A DNA stretch of 64,000 nucleotides, taken from contig JUHI01000017.1 in assembly GCA_000799755.1 (NCBI GenBank), positions 62,001 through 126,000 of the forward strand, given 5' to 3'. The stretch comes from Martinezella tropici (GTDB lineage Bacteria > Pseudomonadota > Alphaproteobacteria > Rhizobiales > Rhizobiaceae). How positions within the stretch are numbered: position 1 is the stretch's first letter; the number at the start of each line of letters is the position of its first letter. Below, one piece after another: positions 16,897 to 27,350 of the stretch. Under the pieces are notes generated by a model. That model saw only the letters and a list, made by a program, of their open reading frames with translations, had not been told where the DNA came from and did no database searches. Position numbers and translations under genes: made by a program.

Positions 16897-17937
16897 ATGA
16901 CCGTGCATCCGTCCGTCCTCGAAGCAATTGGCAATACGCCGCTGATCAAGCTCAAGGGCGCCTCCGAGGCGACGGGCTCGACCATTCTCGGCAAGGCCGA
17001 ATTTCTCAATCCGGGCCAGTCGGTCAAGGATCGCGCCGCGCTCTACATCATCCGCGATGCTGAGAAGAAAGGCTTACTGCGGCCGGGCGGCGTCATCGTC
17101 GAAGGTACGGCCGGCAATACCGGCATCGGCCTGACGCTGGTTGCCAAGGCGCTCGGCTATCGCACCGTCATCGTCATTCCGGAGACGCAGAGCCAGGAAA
17201 AGAAGGATGCGCTGAAGCTGCTCGGCGCCGAGCTGGTGGAAGTTCCGGCAGTCCCCTACAAGAACCCGAACAACTATGTGAAGGTCTCCGGCCGGCTTGC
17301 CGAACAGCTGGCGAAGACCGAGCCGAATGGTGCGATCTGGGCCAACCAGTTCGACAATGTCGCCAATCGTCAGGCGCATATCGAGACCACCGCCAAGGAA
17401 ATCTGGGACGACACCAATGGCAAGGTCGACGGCTTCATCTGCTCGGTCGGCTCCGGCGGCACGCTCGCAGGCGTCGCCATGGGTCTGCACGCCTTCAACA
17501 AGGACATCAAGATCGGCATTGCCGATCCCGAAGGCGCCGCCCTCTACGAGTTCTACAAGAACGGCGAGCTGAAATCCTCGGGCTCCTCGATCACCGAGGG
17601 CATCGGCCAGGGCCGCATTACGGCAAATCTGGAAGGCTTTACGCCCGATTTCGCCTATCAGATCACCGATGCCGAAGCGCTTCCCTACGTCTTCGACCTC
17701 GTCGAATATGAGGGCCTGTGCCTCGGCGGCTCCACGGCCATCAACATCGCCGGCGCGGTTCGTCTCGCCAGGGATCTCGGTCCCGGACATACGATCGTGA
17801 CCATCCTGTGCGATTACGGCAATCGCTATCAGTCCAAGCTCTTCAATCCGGACTTCCTGAAGTCGAAGGGCCTGCCGCTGCCGGCCTATCTCGCAAAACG
17901 GACTGAAATCGCCGTCCCATACGAAACAACAGCGTGA
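16897..17937 (+). CDS. cysK: Cysteine synthase A (O-acetylserine sulfhydrylase)
   Basis: 346 residues, PLP fold type II. PLP lysine K44 in NPGQSVKDRAA, substrate loop EGTAGNTGIG, phosphate loop GSGGTLAG and late segment LGGSTAINIAGA. It makes cysteine from O-acetylserine and sulfide. Start at 16897 follows AGAAGG and gives the usual HPSVLEAIGNTPLIKL opening. Four bases separate it from the next gene, so it leads a cysK-alaX-sseA-acetyltransferase operon. Slightly longer than typical CysK because of a C-terminal extension (KRTEIAVPYETTA). Confidence 0.93.
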   Translation: MTVHPSVLEAIGNTPLIKLKGASEATGSTILGKAEFLNPGQSVKDRAALYIIRDAEKKGLLRPGGVIVEGTAGNTGIGLTLVAKALGYRTVIVIPETQSQEKKDALKLLGAELVEVPAVPYKNPNNYVKVSGRLAEQLAKTEPNGAIWANQFDNVANRQAHIETTAKEIWDDTNGKVDGFICSVGSGGTLAGVAMGLHAFNKDIKIGIADPEGAALYEFYKNGELKSSGSSITEGIGQGRITANLEGFTPDFAYQITDAEALPYVFDLVEYEGLCLGGSTAINIAGAVRLARDLGPGHTIVTILCDYGNRYQSKLFNPDFLKSKGLPLPAYLAKRTEIAVPYETTA

Positions 17938-17941
17938 TCAT

Positions 17942-18679
17942 ATGAGCGTCAGTGCCCTCTATCGTGACGATTTCTATCTCTCGACCGCCGAAGCGGTCGT
18001 AACCGCGATCCACGAAGACGGGGGCATCGAACTCGATCAGACCTGCTTCTATGCGACTTCGGGCGGCCAGCCGGGCGATACCGGTTTCCTGGAGCGCGGC
18101 GATGGCTCCCGGATCATGCTCGGCCAGACGAAGCACGGGCCGATCAAGGACATCATCATCCATGTGCCGCTTGAAGACCAGCCGCTGCCCATCGTCGGCG
18201 AAAAGCTGGTGCTGCATATCGACTGGGCGCGGCGTTACAGGCTGATGCGCATGCATACGGCCTGCCATCTGCTGTCGGTCGTCTGCCCCTACCCGATCAC
18301 GGGAGCGGCGGTCGGCGAAGAGGAAAGCCGGGTCGATTTCGACATGAGCGAGACGATCGACAAGGATGAGGTGACGGCGAAGATGATGGCGCTCGTCAAC
18401 GAGAACTATCCGATTTTCGTTCGCTGGATCACCGACGAGGAACTGATCGCCAATCCGGGCATTGTCAAATCCAAGAATGTGCGCCCGCCGATGGGCCTCG
18501 GCCGCGTGAGCCTCGTCTGCATCGGCGAGGATTCGGCCGTCGACAGTCAGCCCTGCGGTGGGACGCATGTCTCCGAGACGCAGGAAGTCGGCGCGATCCA
18601 CATCGCCAAGATCGAAAAGAAGGGCAAGGAAAACCGCCGCTTCCGCATTCGCTTCGGCACACCGGCTGGCGAGAATTGA
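17942..18679 (+). CDS. AlaX-type alanyl-tRNA editing protein
   Basis: 245 residues, free-standing homologue of the AlaRS editing domain. Zinc/active-site motifs HTACH (H105, H109) and CGGTH (C205, H209) are intact, and the N-terminal beta-barrel part (YATSGGQPGDTG) is present, so this is the AlaX-M type. It hydrolyses Ser- (and Gly-) mischarged tRNA-Ala in the cytoplasm. Starts 4 bp after cysK, so it is co-translated with cysteine synthesis; both act around serine, which may explain the pairing. Confidence 0.9.
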   Translation: MSVSALYRDDFYLSTAEAVVTAIHEDGGIELDQTCFYATSGGQPGDTGFLERGDGSRIMLGQTKHGPIKDIIIHVPLEDQPLPIVGEKLVLHIDWARRYRLMRMHTACHLLSVVCPYPITGAAVGEEESRVDFDMSETIDKDEVTAKMMALVNENYPIFVRWITDEELIANPGIVKSKNVRPPMGLGRVSLVCIGEDSAVDSQPCGGTHVSETQEVGAIHIAKIEKKGKENRRFRIRFGTPAGEN

Positions 18680-18742
18680 CCGGGCAAGCGTCTACATCCA
18701 CACCCAGATACCAACACCAAGAGACATAGCAGGGAGATCATC

Positions 18743-19600
18743 ATGGCAGCGGACAAGAGCCGTTTCGTCGTATCCGCCGACTGGCTGCAAGGCGAGCTGG
18801 GCGCCAAGGACCTGCGCATCCTCGACACATCCTTCTATCTGCCGGCGCAGAAGCGCGATGCCGATGCCGAATATGCCGGCGGCCATATTCCGGGCGCCAT
18901 CCGCTTCGATCAGGACAAGATATCCGATCATTCGACCAACCTGCCGCATATGGTCCCCTCGCCCGAATTCTTCGCGGCCGAGGTCGGCAAGCTCGGCATC
19001 AGCGAGAGCGATCGCATCGCCGTCTATGATGGTCCCGGCCTGTTTGCCTCGCCGCGCGTCTGGTGGCTGTTTCATATCGTGATGGGTGCGCCGAACGTCT
19101 TCGTGCTCGACGGCGGCCTCGATGGCTGGAAGGCCGAGGGACGGCCATTGGAGACGGCGGCACCTGCCTTTGCACCCGCGACCTTCAAGCCCAGCTTCAA
19201 CGGCGACCGCGTCGTTTCGCTCGACGAAATGCGCGGGATCGTCGACAGCCACGCCCTGCAGATTGCAGATGCGCGCAGCAATGGTCGCTTTGCGGCTATC
19301 GAGCCGGAGCCCCGCGAAGGCATGCGCTCCGGCCATATGCCAGGTGCTAAGAGCCTGCCGTCGGGCGTCTTCGCCACCAACGGCAAGTTCAAATCTCTGC
19401 CGGAACTGCGCGAAACGATCGAGAAAGCCGGTATCGATCTCGACAAGCCTGTCGTGACGACCTGCGGGTCCGGCATCACCGCCGCCATCATCACGCTGGC
19501 GCTTGAATCTCTCGGCCATGGCAACAACAAGCTCTATGACGGCTCCTGGTCGGAATGGGGCAGCCGGGCTGATACGCCCATCGTCACCGGTCAAGATTGA
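18743..19600 (+). CDS. sseA: 3-Mercaptopyruvate/thiosulfate sulfurtransferase
   Basis: 285 residues with two rhodanese domains. The active-site loop in the second domain is TTCGSGITAA (Cys about 241), the mercaptopyruvate sulfurtransferase signature, and GGLDGWKAEGRPLE closes the first, inactive domain. It moves sulfur from 3-mercaptopyruvate to thiol acceptors or cyanide. AGGGAGA precedes the ATG. Third gene of the cysK operon; its stop overlaps the next start (TTGA). Confidence 0.92.
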   Translation: MAADKSRFVVSADWLQGELGAKDLRILDTSFYLPAQKRDADAEYAGGHIPGAIRFDQDKISDHSTNLPHMVPSPEFFAAEVGKLGISESDRIAVYDGPGLFASPRVWWLFHIVMGAPNVFVLDGGLDGWKAEGRPLETAAPAFAPATFKPSFNGDRVVSLDEMRGIVDSHALQIADARSNGRFAAIEPEPREGMRSGHMPGAKSLPSGVFATNGKFKSLPELRETIEKAGIDLDKPVVTTCGSGITAAIITLALESLGHGNNKLYDGSWSEWGSRADTPIVTGQD

Positions 19601-20169
19601 GCGTCCCAGCCGTGAAGACGCCCTCGTCGATCAAGGTCCATATCACCCGCCTGGAAATGACCGCGCCGCCCAAGGCAAGCCTGCCGGTGCCGGTCAATAT
19701 CCAGACCGCCATCATGCGCGCGCCTGGCATTCCGCTGCCGTTCTATCGCCACCTCTATCGGCAGGTGGGCGCCCGCTGGCATTGGGTGGATCGCCTTCGT
19801 CTCTCCGACGAGAACCTGACAACCACTCTCCACGACCAGCGCAACAATATCAGCGTGCTCTACGTCAACGGCGCGCCGGGCGGCTTCTTCGAGTATTTCC
19901 GTCAGGATGAAGAAACGATCGAGCTCAGCCATTTCGGCCTCATCGAGCACGCCCTTGGCCTCGGCATCGGCAAGTGGTTCCTGCTGCAGGCGCTCTACGC
20001 GATCTGGACGCTGAACCCGCAGCGGATCTTGACGACGACGAACAATCTCGATCATCCGCGGGCATTGCAGCTCTACCAGATGTTCGGCTTCTCGCCGATC
20101 TCGACCGGCGAAGGCATCGTCAGGCCGCTCAGCGACAAGGAACTGCTGGAACTCGCCAAGAAGGGCTAG
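19597..20169 (+). CDS. GNAT-family N-acetyltransferase
   Basis: 190 residues. The GNAT acetyl-CoA region is visible at HALGLGIGKWFLLQAL (about residues 120-135), followed by ILTTTNNLDHPRALQLYQMFGF. A TTG start is chosen because it overlaps the sseA stop (TTGA), typical of translational coupling; an internal ATG 20 codons later is possible. Substrate unknown. Position suggests a link to sulfur amino acids or to protein acetylation accompanying that operon. Confidence 0.82.
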   Translation: MSVPAVKTPSSIKVHITRLEMTAPPKASLPVPVNIQTAIMRAPGIPLPFYRHLYRQVGARWHWVDRLRLSDENLTTTLHDQRNNISVLYVNGAPGGFFEYFRQDEETIELSHFGLIEHALGLGIGKWFLLQALYAIWTLNPQRILTTTNNLDHPRALQLYQMFGFSPISTGEGIVRPLSDKELLELAKKG

Positions 20170-20405
20170 CGACTGCCGCAAAGTTGAGGCGACACCTCGG
20201 GCGAGATTGCGTAGCATGGGCACTGCGAAGGCGGCGGGATATGAGAACCCCGCATCCGGTGCTGCGAATGTCGCCTTGGCGAAAACTCGAAGCATTATCT
20301 GAGCATTCATTCCGTGCCCGCATTTTCCGCATAGCCGTCAACTCTGCATCTGGCGTCGAACCGGTTCAACCGTTCGACTCCAACTTTGGAAAGCAGGAGC
20401 AGTCG

Positions 20406-21434
20406 ATGGAAACGCCATGGTTCCTAGTTGTTGCGACATGCCTCCTGGCGGCGAACCCGAGCATCGGAGGCGAGGCTCTGGCCGCACCGCAAACGGACGC
20501 GGGAAATCGTCCCATCCCGCAGATCTGGTTCAACATGGGAGCGATCAGTACCCCGGTCGGGCATCACAGTTGGGACCTGCTCTATTATCAGCCCAGTCCT
20601 GAATGGCCCAGCTTCATGGCCGACGTGAAAGTCATGGGAATGATCACGCAGGCGTTGGTGAAAATTCCCGATGCCGATCTCGCCAAAATGGCGGCGCGTC
20701 TCAAGCAGGAGCATGTGGCGCTCGGAATCGAAATGCTTGCTCAAGCCTACACGCTGCCCGGCTCCGTCCCCGCTCCCAACTGCGGCGGAGGTATCGAAGG
20801 CTATTTGCCGCCGGAGCAAACCGCCGCTCTTGCCGCCAAGCTCAAACGCGCCGGAGCCGACCTGCAATATCTCGCCATGGACGAACCTCTCTGGTTTGGC
20901 CATTACTACAGCGGCAAGAATGCGTGCCGCTCGTCGATTGAAGATGTTGCCGAACGCGTCGCCCTAAACATCCATGAGTATCAGAAACTTTTCCCCCACG
21001 TCATCCTGGGCGAAATGGAGCCCTTCCCGTCGATCACCGACCAGCCGCACTGGCAGGATGACTATCGGGAATGGCAACATGCGATCCATGTGAAGACAGG
21101 TCAGCCTTTGGCCTTTACGTTCGTCGATATCAATTGGGGTATTCAACGGTGGCCGGCCAGCCTGCAGGCGTTTCAAAACTTCTCCCACGCTTTCCAGCAA
21201 CCCTTTGGCGTCATTTACAACGCCGCCCCGCCGCATGCGACCGATACCAATCAGCAATGGCTTGACGATGCGCAACGCAACTTCATCCACATCGAGAAGA
21301 CGCTTGGCGTGGAACCCGATTGGGCGATGTTTACGTCGTGGGACAGATTTCCCGGCCACGCCATTACCGATCAATCCGGACCTGGTGAGGACTATCTCGT
21401 GAAGGGATATCTGCGGTTCCGGGGGGAGAAGTAG
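20406..21434 (+). CDS. Secreted protein of unknown family, possible TIM-barrel hydrolase
   Basis: 342 residues with a signal peptide (cleavage near ALA-AP, residue 26-27). I do not recognise the family. Visible features: strand-like YLAMDEPLWFGHYY (D159, E160), ILGEMEPFPS (E203, E205), LAFTFVDINWGIQRWP and FGVIYNAAPP, spaced as in glycoside-hydrolase TIM barrels, where two acidic residues at strand ends act as acid/base and nucleophile. That reading is inference only. Start at 20406 follows GCAGGAGC; a longer open frame runs back through the preceding gene and is not used. Monocistronic. Confidence 0.65.
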   Translation: METPWFLVVATCLLAANPSIGGEALAAPQTDAGNRPIPQIWFNMGAISTPVGHHSWDLLYYQPSPEWPSFMADVKVMGMITQALVKIPDADLAKMAARLKQEHVALGIEMLAQAYTLPGSVPAPNCGGGIEGYLPPEQTAALAAKLKRAGADLQYLAMDEPLWFGHYYSGKNACRSSIEDVAERVALNIHEYQKLFPHVILGEMEPFPSITDQPHWQDDYREWQHAIHVKTGQPLAFTFVDINWGIQRWPASLQAFQNFSHAFQQPFGVIYNAAPPHATDTNQQWLDDAQRNFIHIEKTLGVEPDWAMFTSWDRFPGHAITDQSGPGEDYLVKGYLRFRGEK

Positions 21435-21586
21435 ATGAGCCCCCGATCCTGATCGATCGACACTCAACCGCCAACGGCGCAATGGCCTGAAAGGCAACAA
21501 GCGCGGGGAAACAAGCTGGCAGGAATCGGGTGGCTTTGCGCCTCGCTCCGTCGCATCACATGACAAATCTCGAAAGGAGTTTTGCC

Positions 21587-22096
21587 ATGCCTTCCATCGC
21601 TTTTGCAGCCATGCCGACGTCCGATGCTGAAATCTTATGGAGCGGTGGTGCGGATGCCTATGGCCGCCCACCGGAGACCATGATTTCCGATGGTCCGGGC
21701 CATCCCTGCCGCCATTGCCTGCGCAATATCGATGCTGGCCAGAAGCTGTTCGTCTTTGCCTATCGTCCCTTCCCGGAGTTGCAGCCCTATGCGGAGACGG
21801 GGCCGATCTTCCTGCACAAGACACCGTGCCAACGCTACGAGGCGGAAGAAATCCTGCCTCCCGTGCTGGCGACCAGCCGGGATTTCATCGTGCGTGGATA
21901 TGGCAAGAACGACCGGATCGTCTACGGCACCGGCGCCGTGACGCCGACCGACGATATTGCAGTTTATGCGGCCTCGCTGCTCGAACGCCCCGACATCGCC
22001 TATGTCCATGTGCGATCGGCGCGCAACAATTGCTATCAATGCCGGATCGACAAAACAGGAGCGCCGGCATACGCGGATGCCGGCGCTTCCATCTGA
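21587..22096 (+). CDS. DUF1203-family protein
   Basis: 169 residues. The pattern HPCRHCLRNI, FAYRPF, GPIFLHKTPC and RGYGKNDRIVYGTGA matches DUF1203, a family of unknown function with several conserved Cys and His. Start at 21587 is chosen because AAAGGAG lies 7 bp upstream; two upstream in-frame ATGs lack such a site. Convergent with ald (17 bp between stops). Confidence 0.8.
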   Translation: MPSIAFAAMPTSDAEILWSGGADAYGRPPETMISDGPGHPCRHCLRNIDAGQKLFVFAYRPFPELQPYAETGPIFLHKTPCQRYEAEEILPPVLATSRDFIVRGYGKNDRIVYGTGAVTPTDDIAVYAASLLERPDIAYVHVRSARNNCYQCRIDKTGAPAYADAGASI

Positions 22097-22113
22097 CGTA
22101 CGCGTGATGGGCT

Positions 22114-23232
22114 TTACGCGACGTTCAGAATGCTTTCCGGCGCAACGGGCTCATAGCCGAGCGCTTCGGCGACCGGCTTGTTTGTAATGCGCCCCTTGTG
22201 GACATTGAGGCCATTGCGGAGGTGCTTGTCTTCCGCGATGGCGCGCAAGCCGCGATCGGCCAGGGCCAGGCCATGATAGATCGTGGCATTGTTGAGCGCA
22301 TGTGCCGATGTGACGGGAACCGCACCCGGCATGTTGGCGACACAGTAGTGCACGACACCATCGACGACGTAGGTCGGATCGGAATGGGTGGTCGCATGCG
22401 AGGTCTCGAAGCAACCGCCTTGATCGATGGCAACGTCGACGATGACGGAACCCTTCTTCATCCCCGATAGCATTTCGCGCGTGACCAGCTTCGGCGCGGC
22501 GGCGCCGGGGATCAGCACCGCGCCGATGACGAGATCGGCGGAGAACACCTCGTCTTCAAGCGCCTGGATGCTGGAGTAACGCGTGTGAACGCGGCCGTTG
22601 AAGATATCGTCGAGCTGGCGCAGGCGCGGCAGCGAGCGATCGAGGATGCTGACATCGGCACCGAGGCCGGCCGCCATCTTGGCGGCATGCAGGCCGACGA
22701 CGCCGCCGCCGATGATCGTCACCTTGGCCGGCAGCACGCCCGGCACGCCGCCAAGTAGGATGCCAAGGCCGCCATTGGCCTTCTGCAGCGCCGTTGCGCC
22801 GGCCTGGATCGACAGGCGGCCGGCAACCTCGGACATCGGCGCGAGCAGCGGCAGGCCGCCACGCTCGTCGGTGACGGTCTCGTAGGCGACGGCGGTCACG
22901 CCGGAGGCGAGCAGGCCCTTTGTCTGTTCCGGATCGGGTGCGAGATGCAGATAGGTGTAGAGAAGCTGGCCTTCACGGAGCTGTGCCCATTCTGAAGGCT
23001 GCGGCTCCTTGACCTTCACGATCATGTCGCACCTCTCGAAAATGTCCTTGGCGCTCGCGGCGATCTTGGCGCCGGCGGCGACATAGGCATGGTCATCGGC
23101 ACCGATGCCGGCGCCGGCCTTCGTTTCCACCCAGACTTCGTGGCCGTGGGCGACATATTCGCGAACGGACGCCGGCGTCAGGCCGACGCGATATTCGTGA
23201 TTCTTGATTTCCTTGGGACAACCAACGCGCAT
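22114..23232 (-). CDS. ald: Alanine dehydrogenase
   Basis: 372 residues, full length. N-terminal MRVGCPKEIKNHEYRVGLTP, catalytic Lys/His region VKVKEPQPSEW and YTYLHLAPD, and NAD-binding GGGVVGLHAAKMAAGLGADV. It converts L-alanine plus NAD to pyruvate and ammonia, and the reverse; in rhizobia it matters for nitrogen and carbon exchange. GAGGAGGA precedes the ATG. Divergent from an Lrp-family gene, the usual AldR-Ald arrangement. Confidence 0.94.
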   Translation of the reverse strand: MRVGCPKEIKNHEYRVGLTPASVREYVAHGHEVWVETKAGAGIGADDHAYVAAGAKIAASAKDIFERCDMIVKVKEPQPSEWAQLREGQLLYTYLHLAPDPEQTKGLLASGVTAVAYETVTDERGGLPLLAPMSEVAGRLSIQAGATALQKANGGLGILLGGVPGVLPAKVTIIGGGVVGLHAAKMAAGLGADVSILDRSLPRLRQLDDIFNGRVHTRYSSIQALEDEVFSADLVIGAVLIPGAAAPKLVTREMLSGMKKGSVIVDVAIDQGGCFETSHATTHSDPTYVVDGVVHYCVANMPGAVPVTSAHALNNATIYHGLALADRGLRAIAEDKHLRNGLNVHKGRITNKPVAEALGYEPVAPESILNVA

Positions 23233-23384
23233 TTCATTCCTCCTCGAATGCTTTTGCGTCTTTCATTTTCTCCAAGGGAAATCAGACCACCTCCGCCCCG
23301 CAATGTCCTTGCAAAGACGATTTGCGCTGCAGTCATTTTTCGTGAATTATTGCGTAGACAGGAGTTTTTTCGAAAGTTCTTCGA
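23233..23384. promoter_or_regulatory. Divergent control region of ald and its Lrp-type regulator
   Basis: 152 bp between divergent starts. The right half is AT-rich (around 23333-23375, with TTCGAAAG and TTCTTCGAA). AldR-type regulators bind such intergenic regions and switch ald on with alanine. Individual boxes cannot be set from one sequence. Confidence 0.5.
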
Positions 23385-23846
23385 ATGTCGGACCTAGACG
23401 CCATAGATCATTCGATTCTGCGGATGCTGCAGCAGAATGCGAGGATCACCAATGCGGAACTGGCCGAAAAGGTCGGCCTATCCCCTTCGGCCTGTTCCCG
23501 CCGGCTCGATATTCTCGAAAAGAGCGGCGTCATCGCCGGATATCACGCGCATCTCTCGCAGAAGGCGCTGGACTACAAGATGATCGCCATCGTGCATATC
23601 TCGCTATCCGGCCAGTTTGCCAAGACGCTCTCGGAATTCGAGACGGCGGTGAAACGCTGTCCGAACGTGCTTGCCTGCTACCTCATGTCCGGCGAGTACG
23701 ATTACATCTTACGCGTCGCCGCACGCGACCTTGAGGACTACGAGCGCATCCACCGCGACTGGCTCTCCGCCCTGCCCCATGTCGTGAAGATCAATTCGAG
23801 CTTTGCGCTGCGTGAGATCATCGAACGGCCGAATGTCGGCCTCTGA
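23385..23846 (+). CDS. aldR: Lrp/AsnC-family transcriptional regulator, probable AldR
   Basis: 153 residues. N-terminal AsnC-type helix-turn-helix (LDAIDHSILRMLQQNARIT, then LSPSACSRRLDILEKSGVI) and C-terminal RAM effector-binding domain (YLMSGEYDYILRVAARDLEDYE). Divergent from ald, which strongly suggests it is the alanine-responsive activator of that gene. The nearest purine-rich site is weak (GAAAG), so translation may be modest. Confidence 0.88.
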   Translation: MSDLDAIDHSILRMLQQNARITNAELAEKVGLSPSACSRRLDILEKSGVIAGYHAHLSQKALDYKMIAIVHISLSGQFAKTLSEFETAVKRCPNVLACYLMSGEYDYILRVAARDLEDYERIHRDWLSALPHVVKINSSFALREIIERPNVGL

Positions 23847-23852
23847 TCTGCG

Positions 23853-24656
23853 TCAGCGCAGGTCCAGCAACAGGGCGCGGTGATCCGACACTTCCGGTTC
23901 GGCCACAGGATCGAAATTGACAACCTCTATGTCAGGCGTCACCAGCATGTAATCGGCAAAGCGCGGCTGTTTCTTGTAGTGGGACGTGCGTGTGTCAACA
24001 TGTCCCCGCGAGGTGACGAGATCGATCAATCCCAGCTTGCCGAGAATGTCAAAGGTCTCGCTGCCGGGCAGCAGGTTGAAATCGCCGCAGACGACCAGCC
24101 GGTCGCCATCCTGCTTCACTTGCCGAATGAGATCGACCAGCGCATTCGCCTGGTGGCGCCGCGCGGGCGTGTCGCCCTTGCCGATGGTATCCCGAAGGCC
24201 GTGCATGTGGGCAATGGTAATGGGATAGCCACGCTCATAATCGAAAAGGCGGATGCAATGGGCATTGCGCGAGCGCGGATGCGGTCCCCAGCCATCGGGA
24301 GAAAATTCGCCGTGGACGAAACCTGCTGCCTGACCGATGATCGGATATGTCTTGCGCACGAAAGTCGCCAGGCCGAATTCGGAAGCAATCCGCCGATCAC
24401 CATCGAAAAGATCTCCCCGCGCAAACGGGAGAAAAACCCCATCGTGAGCCGGCAAAGCAGCCTTCAATTCCTCGAAGAGATTGACGCGCTGCTGAAGTTC
24501 GACGCCATGGTCGCGATATGTCAACCACCCGGCTCGCGAACCGGCTGTCTGCCCCACTTCCTGCAGGCATAGAACATCGGCGTCGATGTCGACCAGATAC
24601 CGCATCAGCGGCTCGTGCAGCAGACCGCCCCACGCATTCAGCGAAACGATGCGCAT
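23853..24656 (-). CDS. Endonuclease/exonuclease/phosphatase-family hydrolase
   Basis: 267 residues covering the EEP fold: SLNAWG at the start (Asn), LQEVG (metal-binding Glu), HMHGLRD (His), GDFNLLPGS (Asp/Asn) and C-terminal SDHRALLLDL (catalytic His). All key residues are present. No signal peptide. Substrate could be nucleic acid, a phospholipid or an inositol phosphate; sequence does not decide. Stop lies 6 bp from that of the convergent aldR. Confidence 0.82.
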   Translation of the reverse strand: MRIVSLNAWGGLLHEPLMRYLVDIDADVLCLQEVGQTAGSRAGWLTYRDHGVELQQRVNLFEELKAALPAHDGVFLPFARGDLFDGDRRIASEFGLATFVRKTYPIIGQAAGFVHGEFSPDGWGPHPRSRNAHCIRLFDYERGYPITIAHMHGLRDTIGKGDTPARRHQANALVDLIRQVKQDGDRLVVCGDFNLLPGSETFDILGKLGLIDLVTSRGHVDTRTSHYKKQPRFADYMLVTPDIEVVNFDPVAEPEVSDHRALLLDLR

Positions 24657-24801
24657 AATCTACACCTTTCCAAATTCAGACCGCGTGCAGCAATCAGGCA
24701 CCTGCCCCTTGGTGCCGATTCGGGACGCCCACCTACAATTTTAACGATTATCCTAAGCATCTCTCAATGCACACATGCTATCCCGAAAGAGGAAAAGATG
24801 T

Positions 24802-25179
24802 ATGGGCTGGGGTAACATCATGCAGTTCTCTTCGAAATCTCTCGTCCAGGGCAATCTCAAAATCAAGACACGAGGTTCCCCGCGCCATTATGCCCGACTG
24901 ACGGGTCAGGTTCGGTACTTCACCAAACTGGTCGCCGGTCGTGTCGTCAATATTTCCACCAGCGGCATTGCTCTCGACCTGCAGGCCCCGCTCTATGCCG
25001 CCGCCGGCAGCAAGGTTCGCGTCGAGTGCGACGATATCGGCCTGCTTGATGGTTTCGTCCGCTGGGCCCATAACGGCCGCATCGGCATCGAGTTCGATCG
25101 CTCGTCCAACGCGTCCGCGAAGGTGGCGTCCTATTTCCGCTTTTTCCACAAGGACATAAAGCCGGTTTTGAAACGCTGA
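24802..25179 (+). CDS. PilZ-domain protein, probable c-di-GMP receptor
   Basis: 125 residues, essentially a single PilZ domain. The basic N-terminal motif RGSPRHYARL provides the R-x3-R c-di-GMP contact, NISTSGIAL fits the (D/N)-x-S-x-x-G motif, and GRIGIEF is the late strand. Start at 24802 follows GAAAGAGGAA; a nine-codon longer start at 24775 and a shorter one at 24820 are possible. It may couple c-di-GMP to motility or polysaccharide output; no partner gene is adjacent. Confidence 0.82.
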   Translation: MGWGNIMQFSSKSLVQGNLKIKTRGSPRHYARLTGQVRYFTKLVAGRVVNISTSGIALDLQAPLYAAAGSKVRVECDDIGLLDGFVRWAHNGRIGIEFDRSSNASAKVASYFRFFHKDIKPVLKR

Positions 25180-25218
25180 TCCCATGCCGACGCCTGACGG
25201 TAATGATCCACAATAAGC

Positions 25219-25237
25219 TTGTCACATAACTCGTGCA
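25219..25237 (+). promoter_or_regulatory. Possible PhoB box upstream of cpdB
   Basis: TTGTCACATAACTCGTGCA, 80 bp before the cpdB start, matches the candidate upstream of ugpB at 13 of 19 positions, including TGTCACA and the CT-GT core of the second half. Both genes concern phosphorus scavenging. Degenerate relative to the consensus, so tentative. Confidence 0.35.
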
Positions 25238-25316
25238 CACCTTCGCAAATCGTCCTAGTCTCCCTCACCCGAGAGATGATCGACGGACCATAGGTTTATC
25301 GCTGAAGGAGTGTTTC

Positions 25317-27305
<1,989 letters not shown>

Positions 27306-27319
27306 TTGCGATCGTTATC

Positions 27320-27350
27320 GTCCTCTCTCCGTTTCGGGGAGAGGACTTCC
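27320..27350 (+). terminator. Terminator of cpdB
   Basis: GTCCTCTC pairs with GAGAGGAC around a short interior region, with a TTCCTTA tail, between convergent cpdB and the LysR gene. Confidence 0.7.
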
